Origin: a virus
Strand: one strand, 5' to 3'
DNA: 22,999 bases
IMG/VR virus record: IMGVR_UViG_3300005530_000415
Span: 1 to 22,999 of that record
Shown in pieces: positions 1 to 6,412 of the stretch. Made by a program: the position numbers and the translations under genes. Numbering within the stretch: the stretch's first letter is position 1; each line of letters begins with the position of its first letter. The notes beneath the pieces were generated by a model. The model was not told where the DNA came from, searched no databases, and was given only the letters and a program-made list of their open reading frames with translations.

Positions 1-64
1 GCTTGCGGGCTTCTCTCCGGAGTCGCCCGTCAAGCTCGCGGGTCAGCTGACGGTGCTGCCATGA
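1..64 (+). CDS. 3' end of a rightward phage gene (partial)
   Basis: An open frame enters from the left edge and ends at the TGA at 62-64, which overlaps the ATG of the next gene in an ATGA arrangement. The visible residues end in the short string LAGQLTVLP. Its length and function cannot be told. The tight start-stop overlap suggests it is cotranslated with the following gene and is the last part of a rightward module, probably virion structural genes. That last point is inference from phage gene order only. Confidence 0.6.
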   Translation, partial: LAGFSPESPVKLAGQLTVLP

Positions 65-387
65 GCGAGGAAATCGACCTTGGGTCGCAGCATTGGATCC
101 GGATCGCTGTCTGGGACCCCGACCTCGACCTGAACCCGCAGTACGCGCATCTCGTGAGTCAGCTCCCCGCTAAGACGTCTGGCATCATCCGTCATGCGCT
201 ACCGGGAATTGAGGGTGGTCCCTTCTGCGAAGGTGCGATAACCTTCGACACTCCGACCGCGAGAGAGGTCTTCAAGGGGCCATTTTGGCAGGTCGAGTCG
301 TGGGATCCGCTCACGCTGTCCCCTTCCATCCTGTGCTCTTGCGGAGATCACGGGTACATCCGGGAGAGCCGGTGGGTCCCCGCGTAA
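61..387 (+). CDS. small conserved-looking actinophage protein, function unknown
   Basis: This 108-residue protein starts with an ATG overlapping the upstream stop codon. The C-terminal third (WDPLTLSPSILCSCGDHGYI, then a final RWVPA) resembles a short family I recall from many actinobacteriophages, often encoded near the tail genes, with a C-x-C-G-D-H-G core that could bind metal. No enzyme motif is visible. It is the last rightward gene before the convergent hairpin at 406-437, and it probably belongs to the structural operon. The family resemblance is from memory; the role is unknown. Confidence 0.75.
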   Translation: MSEEIDLGSQHWIRIAVWDPDLDLNPQYAHLVSQLPAKTSGIIRHALPGIEGGPFCEGAITFDTPTAREVFKGPFWQVESWDPLTLSPSILCSCGDHGYIRESRWVPA

Positions 388-405
388 GAATCTCTAGGCA
401 CACGA

Positions 406-437
406 AAGCGGCGGTATACTATCATATACCGCCGCTT
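406..437. terminator. bidirectional terminator between convergent operons
   Basis: A perfect 13-bp inverted repeat (AAGCGGCGGTATA and its complement) encloses a 6-base loop at 419-424. It lies midway between the stop of the rightward gene at 387 and the stop of the leftward endolysin at 464, where both transcripts should end. There is no long U-tract on either strand, which is common in high-GC hosts. The structure is seen directly; the terminator role is inferred from its position. Confidence 0.8.
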
Positions 438-463
438 CCGATCCGTCCGGAGGATTCTGCCGA

Positions 464-1270
464 CTACTCGGAGTAGATCGCCTCCCACGTCATCGGACCG
501 ACGATCCCGTCGCGGGTCAGTCCGAAGTGGTTCTGTACCTCCTTCACGGCTTCAGTCGTCTTCGCGCCGAAGACCCCGTCCGTAGTCAGCGGAGCGAGCT
601 TGAGACCGACGTCGTTGATCACCTGGTTGAGGATGTGCTGGAGCTTGTGGACGTAGAACACCCGACCGGCGACGTCGTACATCCCCTGCTGGAGCACAGG
701 GAGGACCATCGGCACCGAGACCATCTTCAGCGCCTGGAGGCTCCGGTGGGTGTCCCACAGCGGGAGGGCGGCGTTCGCGAGGCTGACGTCCTCGTTCTGG
801 AGGCTGAGGTACTGCGTCATCCCCTCGCCGGTGTGCAGGTGCGGAACGCTGGTCCAGTCCGCACCCCAGTAGTACCCGTCCGGGTTCATGTTGCCACGGA
901 GGGTGCTCTCCGAGCCGTAGTCGATGACGGGGTAGCCCTTGATGACGCTCGCACCGTTGAGGATGGAGACGAACGTGTGCGTCCAGCCCGGGTCCACAGC
1001 CATCTCGGAGTCCAGAGCGACGAGACTCCCGATCGGCACGCCGAAGCGGGCCAGAGCCACGAGGCACCGAGCGGCGTCAGCCGCGGGATCGACCTGATGC
1101 GGGTTGTCGCGGACCCAGATCGGGAGGCGGAACCTCTCCGGACGGGCTTCGATCTCCGGCGGTGACCAGACCCTGAACGCGTCACCACCGATGTAGAAGG
1201 CGACCCCGTCGAACGGACCTCCTGAGATCGAGGCCGAACTGATGGCGTCGACGAACTTAAGTGTTGGCAT
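464..1270 (-). CDS. endolysin: glycoside hydrolase-like (GH25/DUF1906-type) domain plus peptidoglycan-binding domain
   Basis: The 268-residue protein is probably the lysin that cuts host peptidoglycan at the end of infection. Residues 1-190 form a lysozyme-like barrel: it opens with a GVAFYIGGD block, has an acidic pair in VALDSEM (D87, E89) that fits the catalytic position of this fold, and then a GYPVIDYGS block. Residues 205-268 are a PG_binding_1 type domain with DGVFGAKTTEAVKEVQ and GIVGPMTW. I chose the ATG at 1270 because AGAGGAA precedes it at good spacing; a longer frame upstream only shadows the next gene. It overlaps the MazG-like gene by 14 bp and follows a holin candidate. No export signal is seen, so holin-dependent release is likely. 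Confidence 0.8.
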   Translation of the reverse strand: MPTLKFVDAISSASISGGPFDGVAFYIGGDAFRVWSPPEIEARPERFRLPIWVRDNPHQVDPAADAARCLVALARFGVPIGSLVALDSEMAVDPGWTHTFVSILNGASVIKGYPVIDYGSESTLRGNMNPDGYYWGADWTSVPHLHTGEGMTQYLSLQNEDVSLANAALPLWDTHRSLQALKMVSVPMVLPVLQQGMYDVAGRVFYVHKLQHILNQVINDVGLKLAPLTTDGVFGAKTTEAVKEVQNHFGLTRDGIVGPMTWEAIYSE

Positions 1271-1514
1271 GCTTGTTCCTCTTCTCGATGATGCGGCACT
1301 TGAAGTAGTAGGCGAGATCGAGGATCTCCTCGTAGGCGTGCTGGTCCCAGTCGTGGTACGCCTCCGGTCCCACAACCTGGGAAACGCCATACTGAGCCTT
1401 GCCCAGTTCTCGGCGTGCGTTGAGATCACGAAGGAGCTCCTCCCACGCGCCCTCAGTGTCTACGACCTTCGACTTCCGCAGGTCGAGATCGAGGTCGGAC
1501 GAGTCGGTGCTCAT
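1257..1514 (-). CDS. MazG-like nucleotide pyrophosphohydrolase-type small protein
   Basis: The protein has 85 residues. It has the pattern of short phage MazG-like proteins: an EELLRD helix, then a YGVSQ turn, then HAYEEILDLAYYFKCRI, which gives the E-E-x-x-D and E-x-x-D metal-binding pairs of the all-alpha NTP pyrophosphatase fold. The family hydrolyses (d)NTPs to monophosphates and may help clear host or unwanted nucleotides. The ATG at 1514 overlaps the upstream TGA (ATGA) and there is no strong ribosome site, so translation is probably coupled. It sits inside the lysis cassette, which is an odd place for a nucleotide enzyme. The assignment rests on a short motif and could be wrong. Confidence 0.55.
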   Translation of the reverse strand: MSTDSSDLDLDLRKSKVVDTEGAWEELLRDLNARRELGKAQYGVSQVVGPEAYHDWDQHAYEEILDLAYYFKCRIIEKRNKHANT

Positions 1515-1765
1515 CGCTCGTGCGTCTCGTGGTAGCACTTCGTGCTGAGGGCAGCGAACTCAGCTCCTGGATGCGCGTTCGGACAGAGTCCGTCGAGCTG
1601 CGGGAGCACCGCCGCCGCCAGTACGCACGTCCAGGCGTGGACCCCGATCCGGCTGTTGCAGTGCGGACGGAGGGGCCACTTGCGGTAGAGCTTGACCAGA
1701 CCACCGAGAATGCCCGTCGAGAGGAGAAGGGGGCAGTTCGATGAGTCCGGCGGAGGTGTCGCCAT
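1511..1765 (-). CDS. Cys-rich small protein of unknown function
   Basis: This 84-residue protein has a very strong ribosome site (AGGAGGTAACCCG before the ATG at 1765) that overlaps the stop of the holin candidate. It has five cysteines spread through its length (NC, HC, TC, LC, KC) and a central hydrophobic run WTCVLAAAVLPQL that could be a buried helix or a weak membrane segment. I do not recognise it. Position within the lysis cassette would allow a spanin-like or holin-partner role, but nothing in the sequence proves that. Its stop overlaps the start of the MazG-like gene, so the set is cotranslated. Confidence 0.6.
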   Translation of the reverse strand: MATPPPDSSNCPLLLSTGILGGLVKLYRKWPLRPHCNSRIGVHAWTCVLAAAVLPQLDGLCPNAHPGAEFAALSTKCYHETHER

Positions 1766-1776
1766 CGGGTTACCTC

Positions 1777-2055
1777 CTACCTCTTGCCCCACAAGAGTCC
1801 GCCCTTGTTGCGCGCCGGGTGCACGATCGATCCGTACGGGATGGCGTACTTCACCAGGGCAGCCCAACCTCCGCCAGCGAGGATCGCGGCGAGGGCGAAG
1901 TGCGAACTGGAACTGCCGCCGCTCCACAGTCGGCGGATCCGCGGCGGGATCTGCCTGTACAGCAGTGTGAGCAGCAGCGGTGGTCCGATCCACCACACCC
2001 ACTTGTGACTGATCGGAGCTCTCGGACCCGCCGGAACGGGAAGGTTCGTGTTCAT
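1777..2055 (-). CDS. holin candidate (small membrane protein)
   Basis: The 92-residue protein has two hydrophobic segments: about residues 18-34 (WVWWIGPPLLLTLLY) and about 52-72 (FALAAILAGGGWAALVKYAI), separated by a basic and Ser/Gly-rich linker, with a basic C-terminus ending in WGKR. This fits a two-span holin that makes the lesion through which the endolysin escapes. AGAAGGAGGAACG precedes the ATG at 2055. It lies two genes upstream of the endolysin in the same operon. Holins share little sequence, so the call is by size, topology and neighbours only. Confidence 0.55.
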   Translation of the reverse strand: MNTNLPVPAGPRAPISHKWVWWIGPPLLLTLLYRQIPPRIRRLWSGGSSSSHFALAAILAGGGWAALVKYAIPYGSIVHPARNKGGLLWGKR

Positions 2056-2087
2056 CGTTCCTCCTTCTAGTAGACAGCCTTCCGAGC

Positions 2088-2129
2088 CGGTCCGGGAGAT
2101 CGGCGGACGATATCGCTTACCCCGGACCG
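2088..2129 (-). terminator. hairpin between the secreted-protein gene and the lysis cassette
   Basis: A 9-bp perfect inverted repeat (CGGTCCGGG at 2088-2096 and its complement at 2121-2129) with a 24-base loop follows the stop codon at 2143 and precedes the ribosome site of the holin candidate. It could be a terminator or an intercistronic processing or insulation hairpin. There is no U-tract. The rest of the 2056-2142 gap holds only the downstream ribosome site. Confidence 0.5.
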
Positions 2130-2142
2130 ACCCGCACGGCTC

Positions 2143-2571
2143 CTACGAGAGCGGAACCGCGCAAGTGATCTTGGTGATCTGGTTCGGGTCGTTCGAACCC
2201 CTCACCGAGGCGCCGGACGCGTCCTGGTTGGTGGAGCAGACCTCGTTGAGGGTGGAGCTGCCGACCACGAACTGGATGTCGAACGTCTGCGGCAGGAACG
2301 GCGTGTTGAACTCCGCCTGCGTGTAGCCCGTGGCGCAGTTGCCGATGGTGCCCGGAGCGGTGTGCTCCTCGAAGTAGAACTTCGACTCGTTCGTCTGGCT
2401 GACGCAGACGTGCACGGCGGTGTTGAACGCGTTCTGGTCCGTGTTGACGCCCGGACCCGGGTTTGACGCCAGCGCGAGTGCCGCCGCCGGGACACCACCG
2501 GCCAGCGCACCAGCGAAGGTCGCGACGATCACGAGCTTCACGGTCAGGCTCATCTTGCTGAACAACTTCAT
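2143..2571 (-). CDS. secreted or membrane-anchored Cys-containing protein, unknown function
   Basis: The 142-residue product begins with a short basic stretch and a hydrophobic segment (KLVIVATFAGALAGGVPAAA, about residues 9-28) followed by an Ala-rich run with LALAS, which looks like a Sec signal peptide with a cleavage site or an N-terminal anchor. The mature part has four cysteines (VCV, NCA, VCS, TCA), likely two disulfides outside the membrane. GGAGG lies 6 bases before the ATG at 2571, so I prefer this start over the ATG at 2577 that touches the ribosome site. It is isolated between a helicase gene and a hairpin. A role at the host envelope, such as lysis help or exclusion of other phages, is a guess. 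Confidence 0.65.
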   Translation of the reverse strand: MKLFSKMSLTVKLVIVATFAGALAGGVPAAALALASNPGPGVNTDQNAFNTAVHVCVSQTNESKFYFEEHTAPGTIGNCATGYTQAEFNTPFLPQTFDIQFVVGSSTLNEVCSTNQDASGASVRGSNDPNQITKITCAVPLS

Positions 2572-2603
2572 GGACATCCTCCTGCGTTGTGGATCGCCGG
2601 GAG

Positions 2604-3950
2604 CTACTCTCCCATAGCTGCGCGGATGGCTTCCCCGCGTTTGTGCGCAATCCGCCAGACAGTGTTATCCACGGAGTCGGCGGCACGAATCCGTGTTACC
2701 ACCACCGGACGCTTCTGTCCCCTCCTGAGCAAACGACGGACGGCCTGCTCGTTCTCTCCCGGGAGATACGACTCCTCGAGGAAGGCACAGTGGTGCCCTG
2801 CCTGAAGGTTCACTCCCGCGTTCATCGCCGCGATCGTGCCAACCACGACCGCGTTCGAGTGCTCCGCGTACCCCTCTTGGGCGGTGACCTTCTCGCGGAC
2901 TGAGGAGTCACCCGAGAACCGGTATAGGGGACGCTTCGGCGACAACTTCTGGACCACCCTCATCGCAGCCTCAACCACCTCCCTGTGCCACGCGAAGACG
3001 ACGATCCGCTCGGCGGAGTGGTCCTCGAGGTAGCCTCGGAAGGCGTCCAGCTTCGGCTGCGCCGTCGTCGGTGGGAGCGCCGTCAGCAAGCGCATCTGCG
3101 CGTGGATCGCACCGGCATGCTCGAACACGACGTCTTCGGGAAGGTCCTCGTGCCTGAGCCGGTAGTTGCTCTGCAGCTCCTTGAGCATGCGGTACACGCT
3201 CGCGGGGAGAGTGACCGTTACGTCCTTGAACACCATCTCCAGACCCGCGAGCTGCGGGATCTGCTCGCACAGTCGCCTCATGCTGTAGTCCCGCATCATC
3301 GCGCGGAACTCCTCACTACGACCCGCTCGCAGCTTACCGACCTGGCGCTCCCAGGGCGTGTCGGTGACGTAGCACCAGTGCTCGGCCCAGTCCCAGAACC
3401 CGGGGTACGCCTTCCGGTTGCACATGTGGAGGAAGGTCCAGACGTCCTTCGGTCCGGCAACCAGCGGCGTTCCGGTAAGCCACCACACGGGCGTGTCGCG
3501 GTTCTTGGAGTCCGCGTTCCGGAGCTTGAACACCTGCTTGGTCCAGAGGGAGTTCATCCCCCGCATTCGGTGTGACTCGTCGAACGCGCACGCACCCCAG
3601 CGTCGGTTGTGCAGCTGCGGGTACCGGGGTTTGGCACCGTCGAAGGTGGACCAGGTGTTGTACGACGCGAGGACGAAGTCGGCGGAGGACTCCAGTGCGG
3701 CGGTCTTAGCCGCTTTCCCATCCAGGAGCGTCGTCGCAATGGTGAGGTTCGGGTCGTACTGCTTGATCATGCCGGCGAACTGCGGGATGAGGTACGCGGG
3801 CATCGTGAACAGCCTCGAACCAGGGTACTGCAGCGCCGCGTGGATGGTCGGGTGCGACTTCCCGACGCCAGCCTCATCGAACAGGCCGAACTCGCTTCGG
3901 GCGAGCAGCTCGTTGACTGCGTCCCGCTGGTAGTCGTCGAGCTGGATCAC
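2604..3950 (-). CDS. SNF2-type superfamily 2 DNA helicase/translocase
   Basis: The 448-residue protein has the full set of SF2 motifs: a DDYQRDAV entry, Walker A EAGVGKSH (K31), DESH (124-127) as motif II, LTGTPL (158-163) as motif III, and in the second half GTIAAMNAGVNLQ and QAVRRLLRRGQKR as motifs V and VI. The layout is that of compact phage SNF2-like ATPases without extra domains. It probably works in phage DNA replication, recombination or remodelling in the cytoplasm. It starts at a GTG whose bases overlap the TGA of the small upstream gene, so translation is coupled. It lies far from the other replication genes of this window. Confidence 0.85.
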   Translation of the reverse strand: MIQLDDYQRDAVNELLARSEFGLFDEAGVGKSHPTIHAALQYPGSRLFTMPAYLIPQFAGMIKQYDPNLTIATTLLDGKAAKTAALESSADFVLASYNTWSTFDGAKPRYPQLHNRRWGACAFDESHRMRGMNSLWTKQVFKLRNADSKNRDTPVWWLTGTPLVAGPKDVWTFLHMCNRKAYPGFWDWAEHWCYVTDTPWERQVGKLRAGRSEEFRAMMRDYSMRRLCEQIPQLAGLEMVFKDVTVTLPASVYRMLKELQSNYRLRHEDLPEDVVFEHAGAIHAQMRLLTALPPTTAQPKLDAFRGYLEDHSAERIVVFAWHREVVEAAMRVVQKLSPKRPLYRFSGDSSVREKVTAQEGYAEHSNAVVVGTIAAMNAGVNLQAGHHCAFLEESYLPGENEQAVRRLLRRGQKRPVVVTRIRAADSVDNTVWRIAHKRGEAIRAAMGE

Positions 3951-4105
3951 GGCTCGCCAACCACCTCCACCTTCGTGACAGGTAGGTCGAACTCGTCTCC
4001 GCTGTCGACGAGGTAGACGAACGACCCGAGTCTTGCTCGCTCCTTCAGGACCTCCCGGACGTCATCCGACAGGTCGTCCCGGAGTGTGATCAGTAGCTGC
4101 TTCAC
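3947..4105 (-). CDS. 52-residue acidic small protein, unknown
   Basis: A short frame opens at a GTG (4103-4105) preceded by AGGAG at good spacing and closes with a TGA that overlaps the GTG of the helicase gene. The product starts VKQLLITLRDDLSDDVREVL and is predicted to be one charged helix followed by a short beta segment. The perfect gap filling between two genes, the ribosome site and the GTGA overlap make it a real gene. No family is recognised. It may be a partner of the helicase that it is coupled to, which is inference from position. Confidence 0.65.
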   Translation of the reverse strand: MKQLLITLRDDLSDDVREVLKERARLGSFVYLVDSGDEFDLPVTKVEVVGEP

Positions 4106-4113
4106 GTACTCTC

Positions 4114-4509
4114 CTAGTTCGGCCAGAACGAGTAGGAAATGCCTCCGTTCGCACGCGTGTACATCTCGGAGACTCCTCGGTCAGTCACGAGTACGACTTG
4201 GTGAGCCTCGGTCTCAGGATCCAGTGGGATACCCGCCATCAGTAGCGCGCTTGCTTCGCTCGTTATCTGGTTCGGTCCCCCAAGGTGGACCTGCACCCGC
4301 AGCAGTGCATTACCTGCCTGGTCTGTGATGCTGGCTCCCCACGTCTGAATCCCCAGACTGTACTTGGCGGAGGTTGCTGCAGAGATCGAGAGCCACGCCC
4401 CGAAGATAGAGACAGACCGTGTTGTCTGTGGCAGTAGTTCGACTGTGTGCCCCGCTTGGACTTGGACCGCACTCGCTATCGTGAGAAGCGGTTGCTGCGG
4501 GGTCGACAC
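4114..4509 (-). CDS. beta-rich hypothetical protein
   Basis: The 131-residue product starts at the GTG at 4509, behind an unusually long purine ribosome site made of repeated AGG units. The frame continues upstream through two tRNA-like genes, so a longer start is excluded. The sequence alternates hydrophobic and polar residues (TVELLPQTTRSVSIFGAWLS, LLRVQVHLGG, HQVVLVTDRG), with no Cys and no catalytic motif, and suggests a beta sandwich such as a virion decoration or binding protein. It is the first protein gene after the tRNA cluster. I do not recognise the family. Confidence 0.65.
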   Translation of the reverse strand: MSTPQQPLLTIASAVQVQAGHTVELLPQTTRSVSIFGAWLSISAATSAKYSLGIQTWGASITDQAGNALLRVQVHLGGPNQITSEASALLMAGIPLDPETEAHQVVLVTDRGVSEMYTRANGGISYSFWPN

Positions 4510-4533
4510 TCGCTGCTCCTCCTCCTCCTTAGG

Positions 4534-4587
4534 TGGGACTGGCGGGTGGGATTCGAACCCACAACCCTGCCGCTCACGCCAGTCCCG
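4534..4587 (-). other. truncated tRNA-like hairpin (acceptor stem plus T arm, no anticodon arm)
   Basis: On the minus strand a 10-bp stem (GGGACTGGCG at 4586-4577 with its exact complement at 4544-4535) encloses a perfect T arm, GTGGG-TTCGAAT-CCCAC (4562-4546). Only 14 bases stand where a D arm and an anticodon arm should be. The total is about 54 bases, too short for a normal tRNA. It lies 18 bases after a complete tRNA-Ser. It may be a decayed tRNA gene with an internal deletion, or a minihelix kept for a reason. No integrase supports an attachment site. Confidence 0.6.
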
Positions 4588-4604
4588 TGGGATCCCGCGG
4601 CTCG

Positions 4605-4682
4605 TGGGAGAGGCTCGGACTCGAACCGAGCACTGCAGACTTAGCAGGTCTGCGCTAGCGTCTACCTTTCCGCCACTCTCCC
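4605..4682 (-). tRNA. tRNA-Ser(GCU), short variable loop
   Basis: The minus strand folds into a cloverleaf of about 78 bases: acceptor GGGAGAG with CTCTCCC, D arm GCGGAAAGGTAGACGC, anticodon stem CAGAC/GTCTG with loop CTGCTAA, and T arm CTCGG-TTCGAGT-CCGAG. U33 is followed by GCU, which reads AGC and AGU serine codons, and CTGCTAA is the usual loop of such tRNAs. The variable region is only about 4-5 bases, whereas bacterial serine tRNAs carry a long variable arm. One extra base sits between the T stem and the acceptor. CCA is not encoded. Confidence 0.8.
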
Positions 4683-4726
4683 GTACGGGTACGGGTTCGT
4701 TGAACGACCCGATCCGCAAGTTGGGG

Positions 4727-4758
4727 CGGGCGAGGACTGCACCGACAGTCCTCGCCCG
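4727..4758 (-). other. strong hairpin upstream of the tRNA genes
   Basis: A perfect 13-bp inverted repeat (CGGGCGAGGACTG and complement) with a 6-base loop stands 44 bases upstream of the tRNA-Ser in the transcribed direction. It may be a terminator for the transcript coming from the right, or a processing hairpin for the tRNA precursor. The rest of the stretch from 4683 to 4853 shows no convincing gene, only short direct repeats of ACGGGT near 4684-4697. Confidence 0.6.
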
Positions 4759-4853
4759 TTGGACGACTCGACGGACCCTCTACTCAGCTCCGGGGTCTGG
4801 AGCCGGAGCCTTTCCGCACCACACCCGTGCGTGCCCACACCGCGAGTCGCCCT

Positions 4854-4894
4854 GACTGAGGGGAGATCCGTCCCTTGAAGGGCACCCCTCAGTC
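4854..4894 (-). terminator. terminator of the KOW-protein gene
   Basis: A 10-bp perfect stem (GACTGAGGGG at 4854-4863 and complement at 4885-4894) begins three bases after the stop codon at 4898. Inside it a second short stem, CCCTT with AAGGG, is possible. The position directly after a gene that has its own promoter supports a terminator. Confidence 0.7.
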
Positions 4895-4897
4895 CGT

Positions 4898-5338
4898 CTA
4901 CCAGCCGGTGCTGGCTTCCTCCGCTGCGATCTCCTGCTCGATCTCCTGCTCGAGCGCGGCCTCGTCGGCGGGGCTCTCCGCCTTGGGGGCGACCTCCTCG
5001 GCCTTCGCGGTCTCAGTCGGAGCCGCGACCGGCGCCGGCGTGGGAGCGGGCTCCGCCTTGAACTCGTCGATCTTCTTGAGCGACGTGGCCCTCATGTCGT
5101 ACAGCGGCTGCTTGCCCTCCGGCCGACGGCGGCCGGTGCCGTACACGAGGAGCTGCACGCGGACGTACGGGACCATCGCCTTCTCGACGACGTCGAGCAC
5201 GACACCCTGGTTGCCAGGGTAGTCGCCGCCGGTGAGCTCGACCTTCTGCTCCTTCGGCCACTCCTGCTGCATCGCCGTGAGCTTGTCGGCGCGAGCCTTC
5301 TCCGCCGCCGCCAGTATCGCGTCGTTCACTTCGGGCAT
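4898..5338 (-). CDS. KOW-like domain protein with long acidic Ala/Pro-rich tail
   Basis: This protein has 146 residues. An N-terminal helix (residues 1-28) leads into VELTGGDYPGNQGVVLDVVE (about 33-52), which matches the KOW pattern of NusG and ribosomal L24 type domains, with beta strands to about residue 92. The rest is a low-complexity Ala/Pro/Glu tail ending in EQEIEQEIAAEEASTGW. The gene has AGGAGG before the ATG, its own promoter-like site (5389-5416) and a terminator, so it is probably a strongly and separately expressed unit. KOW domains bind RNA or polymerase complexes, so a transcription or translation role is possible but not proved. The acidic tail with a terminal Trp recalls tails of single-strand DNA binding proteins. 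Confidence 0.7.
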   Translation of the reverse strand: MPEVNDAILAAAEKARADKLTAMQQEWPKEQKVELTGGDYPGNQGVVLDVVEKAMVPYVRVQLLVYGTGRRRPEGKQPLYDMRATSLKKIDEFKAEPAPTPAPVAAPTETAKAEEVAPKAESPADEAALEQEIEQEIAAEEASTGW

Positions 5339-5388
5339 TTCAACCTCCTAGTAGGACTGCCTTCGTCGCATTTGAGCGCCTATATTCA

Positions 5389-5416
5389 ATTATAGTGGAC
5401 CATCCCCTGGGTTCAA
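5389..5416 (-). promoter_or_regulatory. promoter-like site, copy 1 (TTGAAC - 16 bp - TATAAT)
   Basis: On the minus strand TTGAAC (5416-5411) and TATAAT (5394-5389) are separated by 16 bases, matching the host vegetative consensus closely, some 50 bases before the KOW-protein ATG. The spacer and -10 contain a block, GGGATGGTCCAC, repeated at 18813-18840. The whole area 5381-5420 is AT-rich against a GC-rich background. The remaining gap to 5479 holds only a weak inverted repeat, GGGTTC/GAACCC (5410-5439). Confidence 0.75.
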
Positions 5417-5479
5417 AAGTGCTTCCCGCAAAGAACCCATACGGAATTTTACGTGGCGGAAAGCAACCGCGTACTAAGT

Positions 5480-5746
5480 CTAACGCCTCAGACCCGATCC
5501 GTCCGTCGGATTCCGGTGCATCACACCCGGACACCCGCCGCCCGCGCCGCCTCCTTCCTCGGCGCCGCAGTACCCGCAAGAGGTGTTCGGGAACTTCCTG
5601 GCCTCGTTCGACTGCACCGGGTCGAAGGCCTTGCCTCCGTGACCGATGTGGTACCCGAGGTGCGTGAAGGTCGCGACTTGCCTCCAGGGTTTGACGCCCG
5701 CCCTCGTCATCGCATCCGCGAGAACGCGTGCCGTCGGCATGTCCAC
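5480..5746 (-). CDS. small CxxC protein, unknown function
   Basis: This product has 88 residues. A GTG at 5746 directly follows the TAG of the FkbM gene and has AGGAGG 6 bases before it; an ATG two codons later is possible but lies too close to its ribosome site. The C-terminal half has SCGYCGAEE, a Gly run and GGCPG, so three cysteines and nearby histidines could hold a metal. The N-terminal half looks helical (TARVLADAMTRAG). No known family is recognised. It is the last gene of the leftward block that begins at the DNA polymerase. Confidence 0.6.
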   Translation of the reverse strand: MDMPTARVLADAMTRAGVKPWRQVATFTHLGYHIGHGGKAFDPVQSNEARKFPNTSCGYCGAEEGGGAGGGCPGVMHRNPTDGSGLRR

Positions 5747-6412
5747 CTACATCCTCCTCGCCTTAATCCAGCCGTGCGTCCACCACATAGTGCTGCCCTC
5801 CGGGTAGTGCGGGTGACGAATGACGTCGAGGTAGTGACCTTCCTTCTCTAGGATCGACACGCAGTCGTCGAAGTTCTCGCGCGTGTGGAACTCAACCAGC
5901 CAGCGCACATCCCGCGGAAGCGTTTCCACCGCCCCTCGGAGTACGTCGACTTCGCCACCCTCTGTGTCCACCGTGATGAAGTCCGGAATGCCGTACTGTT
6001 GGGCGTACCAGTCGACCGTCGAGCAGGCGACGATCCGCTCCTCCGTGATCCCACCGTACGGCAGCTCCCGTAGCGGGTCGGTCTGGTACCCAGTAGGCAC
6101 AGGAGGGATGTGGAAGCTCACGAGCTGTCCGGAGTCGACTGCTTCCTCTCGACGGTGCAGAGCCAACTTCCCGCGGTGTGCCGCGAGTGCGATCGAGAAC
6201 AGCGTCACGCGCGAGTCCCGGCCGTACTTCCGGTCGAGCACCTGGTACGACTCCAGGCAGGGCTCGAATGCGAGCACCCTCCGGAAGCCGTTTCCGAGCA
6301 TGGTGCTGACCGCCTGACCGGTGTTCGCACCGACATCCCACCCTGTGCTCCCGCGAACGTCACCCCACAGTGCCGGCATGACCTCACGCGGGTCAGTCGC
6401 GTCGCGTATCAC
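5747..6412 (-). CDS. FkbM-family SAM-dependent methyltransferase
   Basis: The 221-residue protein has the class I methyltransferase fold of the FkbM family: WDVGANTGQAV (about 25-35) is the SAM loop, LAFEPCLESY (47-56) carries the acidic ribose-binding residue, and DFITVDTEGGEVDVLRGA is the family hallmark. These enzymes usually O-methylate sugars. I chose the GTG at 6412 because AGGAGGTAGCG precedes it; the longer frame overlaps the upstream gene too far. It overlaps the Gly-rich protein gene by 20 bp and follows a glycosyltransferase gene, so the two enzymes probably build and methylate a glycan on a virion protein or other phage product. The substrate is inference. Confidence 0.85.
   Translation of the reverse strand: MIRDATDPREVMPALWGDVRGSTGWDVGANTGQAVSTMLGNGFRRVLAFEPCLESYQVLDRKYGRDSRVTLFSIALAAHRGKLALHRREEAVDSGQLVSFHIPPVPTGYQTDPLRELPYGGITEERIVACSTVDWYAQQYGIPDFITVDTEGGEVDVLRGAVETLPRDVRWLVEFHTRENFDDCVSILEKEGHYLDVIRHPHYPEGSTMWWTHGWIKARRM

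Noticed and set aside
1270-1429. 53-codon N-terminal extension of the endolysin
   Set aside because: It overlaps the MazG-like gene, is Ser/Thr/Arg-rich shadow sequence, and the ATG at 1270 has a clear ribosome site.
1520-2070. Several plus-strand frames of 70-110 codons over the lysis cassette
   Set aside because: They lie opposite genes with strong ribosome sites and linked stops, and have shadow-type composition.
4534-4587. Phage attachment site in a tRNA 3' end
   Set aside because: No integrase is in the window, and both strands of the acceptor stem are present, which fits a deleted tRNA gene better than an att core.
4510-4719. 70-codon N-terminal extension of the gene at 4114-4509
   Set aside because: It runs through the tRNA-Ser and the tRNA-like hairpin; the GTG at 4509 has a strong ribosome site.
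4759-4853. An additional tRNA or short gene in the gap before the tRNA cluster
   Set aside because: No T-arm signature and no frame with a ribosome site could be found.
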